In this document: positions 62,036 to 64,000 of the stretch, piece after piece
Numbering within the stretch: the stretch's first letter is position 1
How the letters are laid out: every line of letters starts with the position of its first letter
Source of the DNA: Moringa oleifera
Lineage: Eukaryota > Streptophyta > Magnoliopsida > Brassicales > Moringaceae
Direction of reading: 5' to 3'
Assembly: GCA_021397835.1 (NCBI GenBank)
Contig: JAJFZO010000799.1
Coordinates: 2,294,001 to 2,358,000 of the forward strand
DNA: 64,000 nt
The notes under the pieces: model-generated
The model's input: only the letters and a program-made list of their open reading frames with translations
Databases searched by the model: none
What the model was told of the DNA's origin: nothing
Position numbers and translations under genes: made by a program

Positions 62036-63049
62036 TGGTGTCCTTTCAGGCGACCATATGGAGGAAGGCGACAGTATGATATAGGCATTATTACAGTTTG
62101 AAATGGAACCATAGTAACTTTGGAATCTTTCTTCTCTTTGAATTCATTGTGGGTGTCCATATCTGATAAGGGCGCATTGCATAGTTCATTGGTCATTATG
62201 ATGGAATGATTCAATTCCCTCTGCCCTGCGTTAAAAGTGTTTCCAGAATTCAATTCAATGCTGTTCAGTAAATTGGTACAGTCTTTTTGCAGGGTAGCGA
62301 CCCGCCTGCTCTACCCAATCTCGTTACCGTAAAACCTTCTTTTTTCCCCTCTAATTTGTCTGTCTAAGCTTCTGAAGCAAACCTGCTAGCCACAAGGTAT
62401 TAAACTGGGCCATCATTTCATAAAACTGAACTCCATAACCTGATCATCCAAGCTCTACAGATCCTAAAGATTCTTAATTTATCAAGTTGATGATAGAAGT
62501 CGAACTAAAAGAAATCTTTCATATCAAAAGGGATCAATTACTGTTGAAAATACCAAGTTTGAAAAACCCAAAAGATCAAAAATCAGATGGCCTTGTTAAG
62601 TTTTCACTTAAATTCCAATAAGCCATGCATATAATTTCTATCTATTTGAAGTGCATGGGGCAGGAATCACAATGATCATAGGGATATAGTTCTTGTTGGC
62701 AAATAAAGATCTTTTATTCATTAAGAAAGGAATTGGTGTCTGAAAGCACAGCAGTTAAGTATATATAGAATGCTAGCCTTTAATTATCATTCATGTCATA
62801 ATCATGTAGTTTTGGTATAGAGAAAATAACATAGTAAAGAATAAAACTCCCATATTTTGCATCTCAATTGTAATCTTTCCTCGCTGCCGTTCTTCCTTTA
62901 TCCATCTTGCATAAAAGAAAAGTTTCATATTGATGTCACTAAAATTGGGTGAGTACGCTACATGAGGTGAACACCATTAAGTTATTTGAAGAAGATTGCA
63001 TACACATAAAGAAAAAATGGATCGTTCATGGATTGATTGATCACAAGAT
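60802..63049. other. WOX1 upstream region with GA/CT tracts
   Basis: Probable leader and promoter of WOX1. CT run on + (GA... on the coding strand) at 60980-61008; GA runs at 61306-61324, about 61425-61445 and 62003-62032. Such GAGA tracts bind BPC-type proteins in plants, including at homeobox genes; the role here is inferred. No TATA box was assigned. Several short open frames on both strands look like chance. Confidence 0.5.
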
Positions 63050-63690
63050 AGGGATGTTCATAGTTTTCTTTTGATTTCGAATCGTTGGTTCAAGATTTAT
63101 GGTTAAAATGAACTGAAATCTGAATTATTAAATTTCGGTTTTGGTTAAGATTCGATTCAAAAACGGTTCAAGTTTTCGTTTAGATTTCGATTTATAAACG
63201 ATTCAAGTTTAAGTTTAGGTTTGATTTAGGTTTGATTTAGATTTGATTCAATTTTAATTCAAATTCGGTTCAAGTTCAAGTTCGATTCAAAGTCGATTCA
63301 AAAATATCTTTATTTTTTAATAAAAATGTTTTATAATTAAATTTAAAATTTTTAATAATTTTTATTAAAAATATAATAAGCATATTTTTATTGAAAAATA
63401 TATATTTTTAAAATTAAATTATTTTATAATTTTTAAAAATTTTTAAAAATTTTAAATTAAATTATTTTATATATTTTTAATTAATTTAATTAAAAACTAA
63501 ATCTATGTGATTTTTGAATTATTATTTTCGATTTTGATTCAAAATTTATATGAATCATAACCGAAAGATATTTAAAATAATTTTGATTACGGTTTGAAAT
63601 TAAAATCATTATAAACTGTTTTGATTTGATTTAAATTTTAAAAATTACGATTTGATTTATCAGTTTAAATGAAACCGTAATCACTTCTAT
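63050..63690. mobile_element. hAT-like non-autonomous element
   Basis: The ends are TAGGGATGTTCATAG on the left and, on the complement of the right, ATAGAAGTGATTACG, an imperfect inverted match. The arms hold many copies of a 10-12 base motif (GGTTCAAGTTT, GATTCAAA, GATTTGATTT) and the complement near 63620-63680, around an AT-rich core. Plant elements with 'GGGTGTTCA' ends and such repeated 'GGTT' motifs are usually hAT-type. An 8-bp target duplication was not resolved. Confidence 0.4.
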
Positions 63691-64000
63691 GAAAAAGGCT
63701 TTGATGATAAACTTAATTCTTATTTAACTTACGATAATTTAATATTTTTAATTTATTTTTAAAATGTGTTGATAATTAGTTTTATTTTCGTTTTAAAAAT
63801 ACAATTAAAAGCAATAACAAGCAGGCATGTCAGCAACCATGACTTGGCAGAAGAAATTCTACTTTTTGTGAACAAAATCCAATAGTAAAGTCTTGTCAAG
63901 CCGGCTAGGCCTAATGATACAACGTACAATTGGCAATTATTCAGAGAGCAGGCCGCAGCACTACTAGACACATGTTCTCATTTCCCAGCCGGACAATCTT
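63691..64000. other. Intergenic DNA at the window end
   Basis: No gene was recognised. The 70-codon frame at 63759-63971 (-) has a hydrophobic stretch, but no supporting features. Confidence 0.4.

Overview
The window is nuclear DNA of a flowering plant, almost certainly a eudicot. It has spliced genes with GT-AG introns, a WOX1-type homeobox gene, a plastid-import receptor gene, long AT-rich intergenic stretches and several layers of decayed LTR retrotransposons and DNA transposons. I cannot name the species from the sequence.

Five protein-coding loci are supported: (1) the 3' end of an OEP64/TOC64-type gene on + (1-2747), in which the exon for the first TPR units is not visible; (2) a complete six-exon gene on - (3553-6641) for a 405-residue HROB-like (DUF4539 OB-fold) protein; (3) a three-exon F-box/LRR gene on + (15508-17783, 594 aa); (4) a two-exon thaumatin-like protein gene on - (32371-33697, 250 aa, all 16 cysteines); (5) a four-exon WOX1/STENOFOLIA-type homeobox gene on - (58784-60801, 367 aa). 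A broken partial copy of the HROB-like gene (14290-15172) sits head-to-head with the F-box gene.

The rest is mostly mobile DNA. 7.8-9.0 kb holds a + strand copia relic, and 9.0-13.6 kb a - strand copia element with both LTRs. 24.2-29.3 kb holds three pieces of one chromovirus (Ty3/gypsy) family in alternating orientation, forming a large fold-back of LTR-gag-protease arms. 35.9-45.6 kb is one roughly 9.7-kb Tat-like Ty3/gypsy element on - with similar LTRs, a degenerate gag-pol, and a separate ORF relic in antisense next to the 3' LTR. A CACTA-like element full of palindromic repeats has landed in its pol. A second CACTA-like element occupies 52.0-55.3 kb, and MITE-like pieces occur near 45.6-46.3 kb and 63.05-63.69 kb.

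The genes do not form a pathway: they cover chloroplast or mitochondrial import, DNA repair, ubiquitin targeting, defence or wall chemistry, and leaf-blade development. The points most worth following up are the gypsy fold-back as a possible hairpin-RNA source, the antisense ORF in the Tat-like element, the frame-neutral absence of a TPR exon in OEP64, and the HROB-like gene with its inactivated copy. All splice sites and homologies were read by eye; no search or alignment was run.
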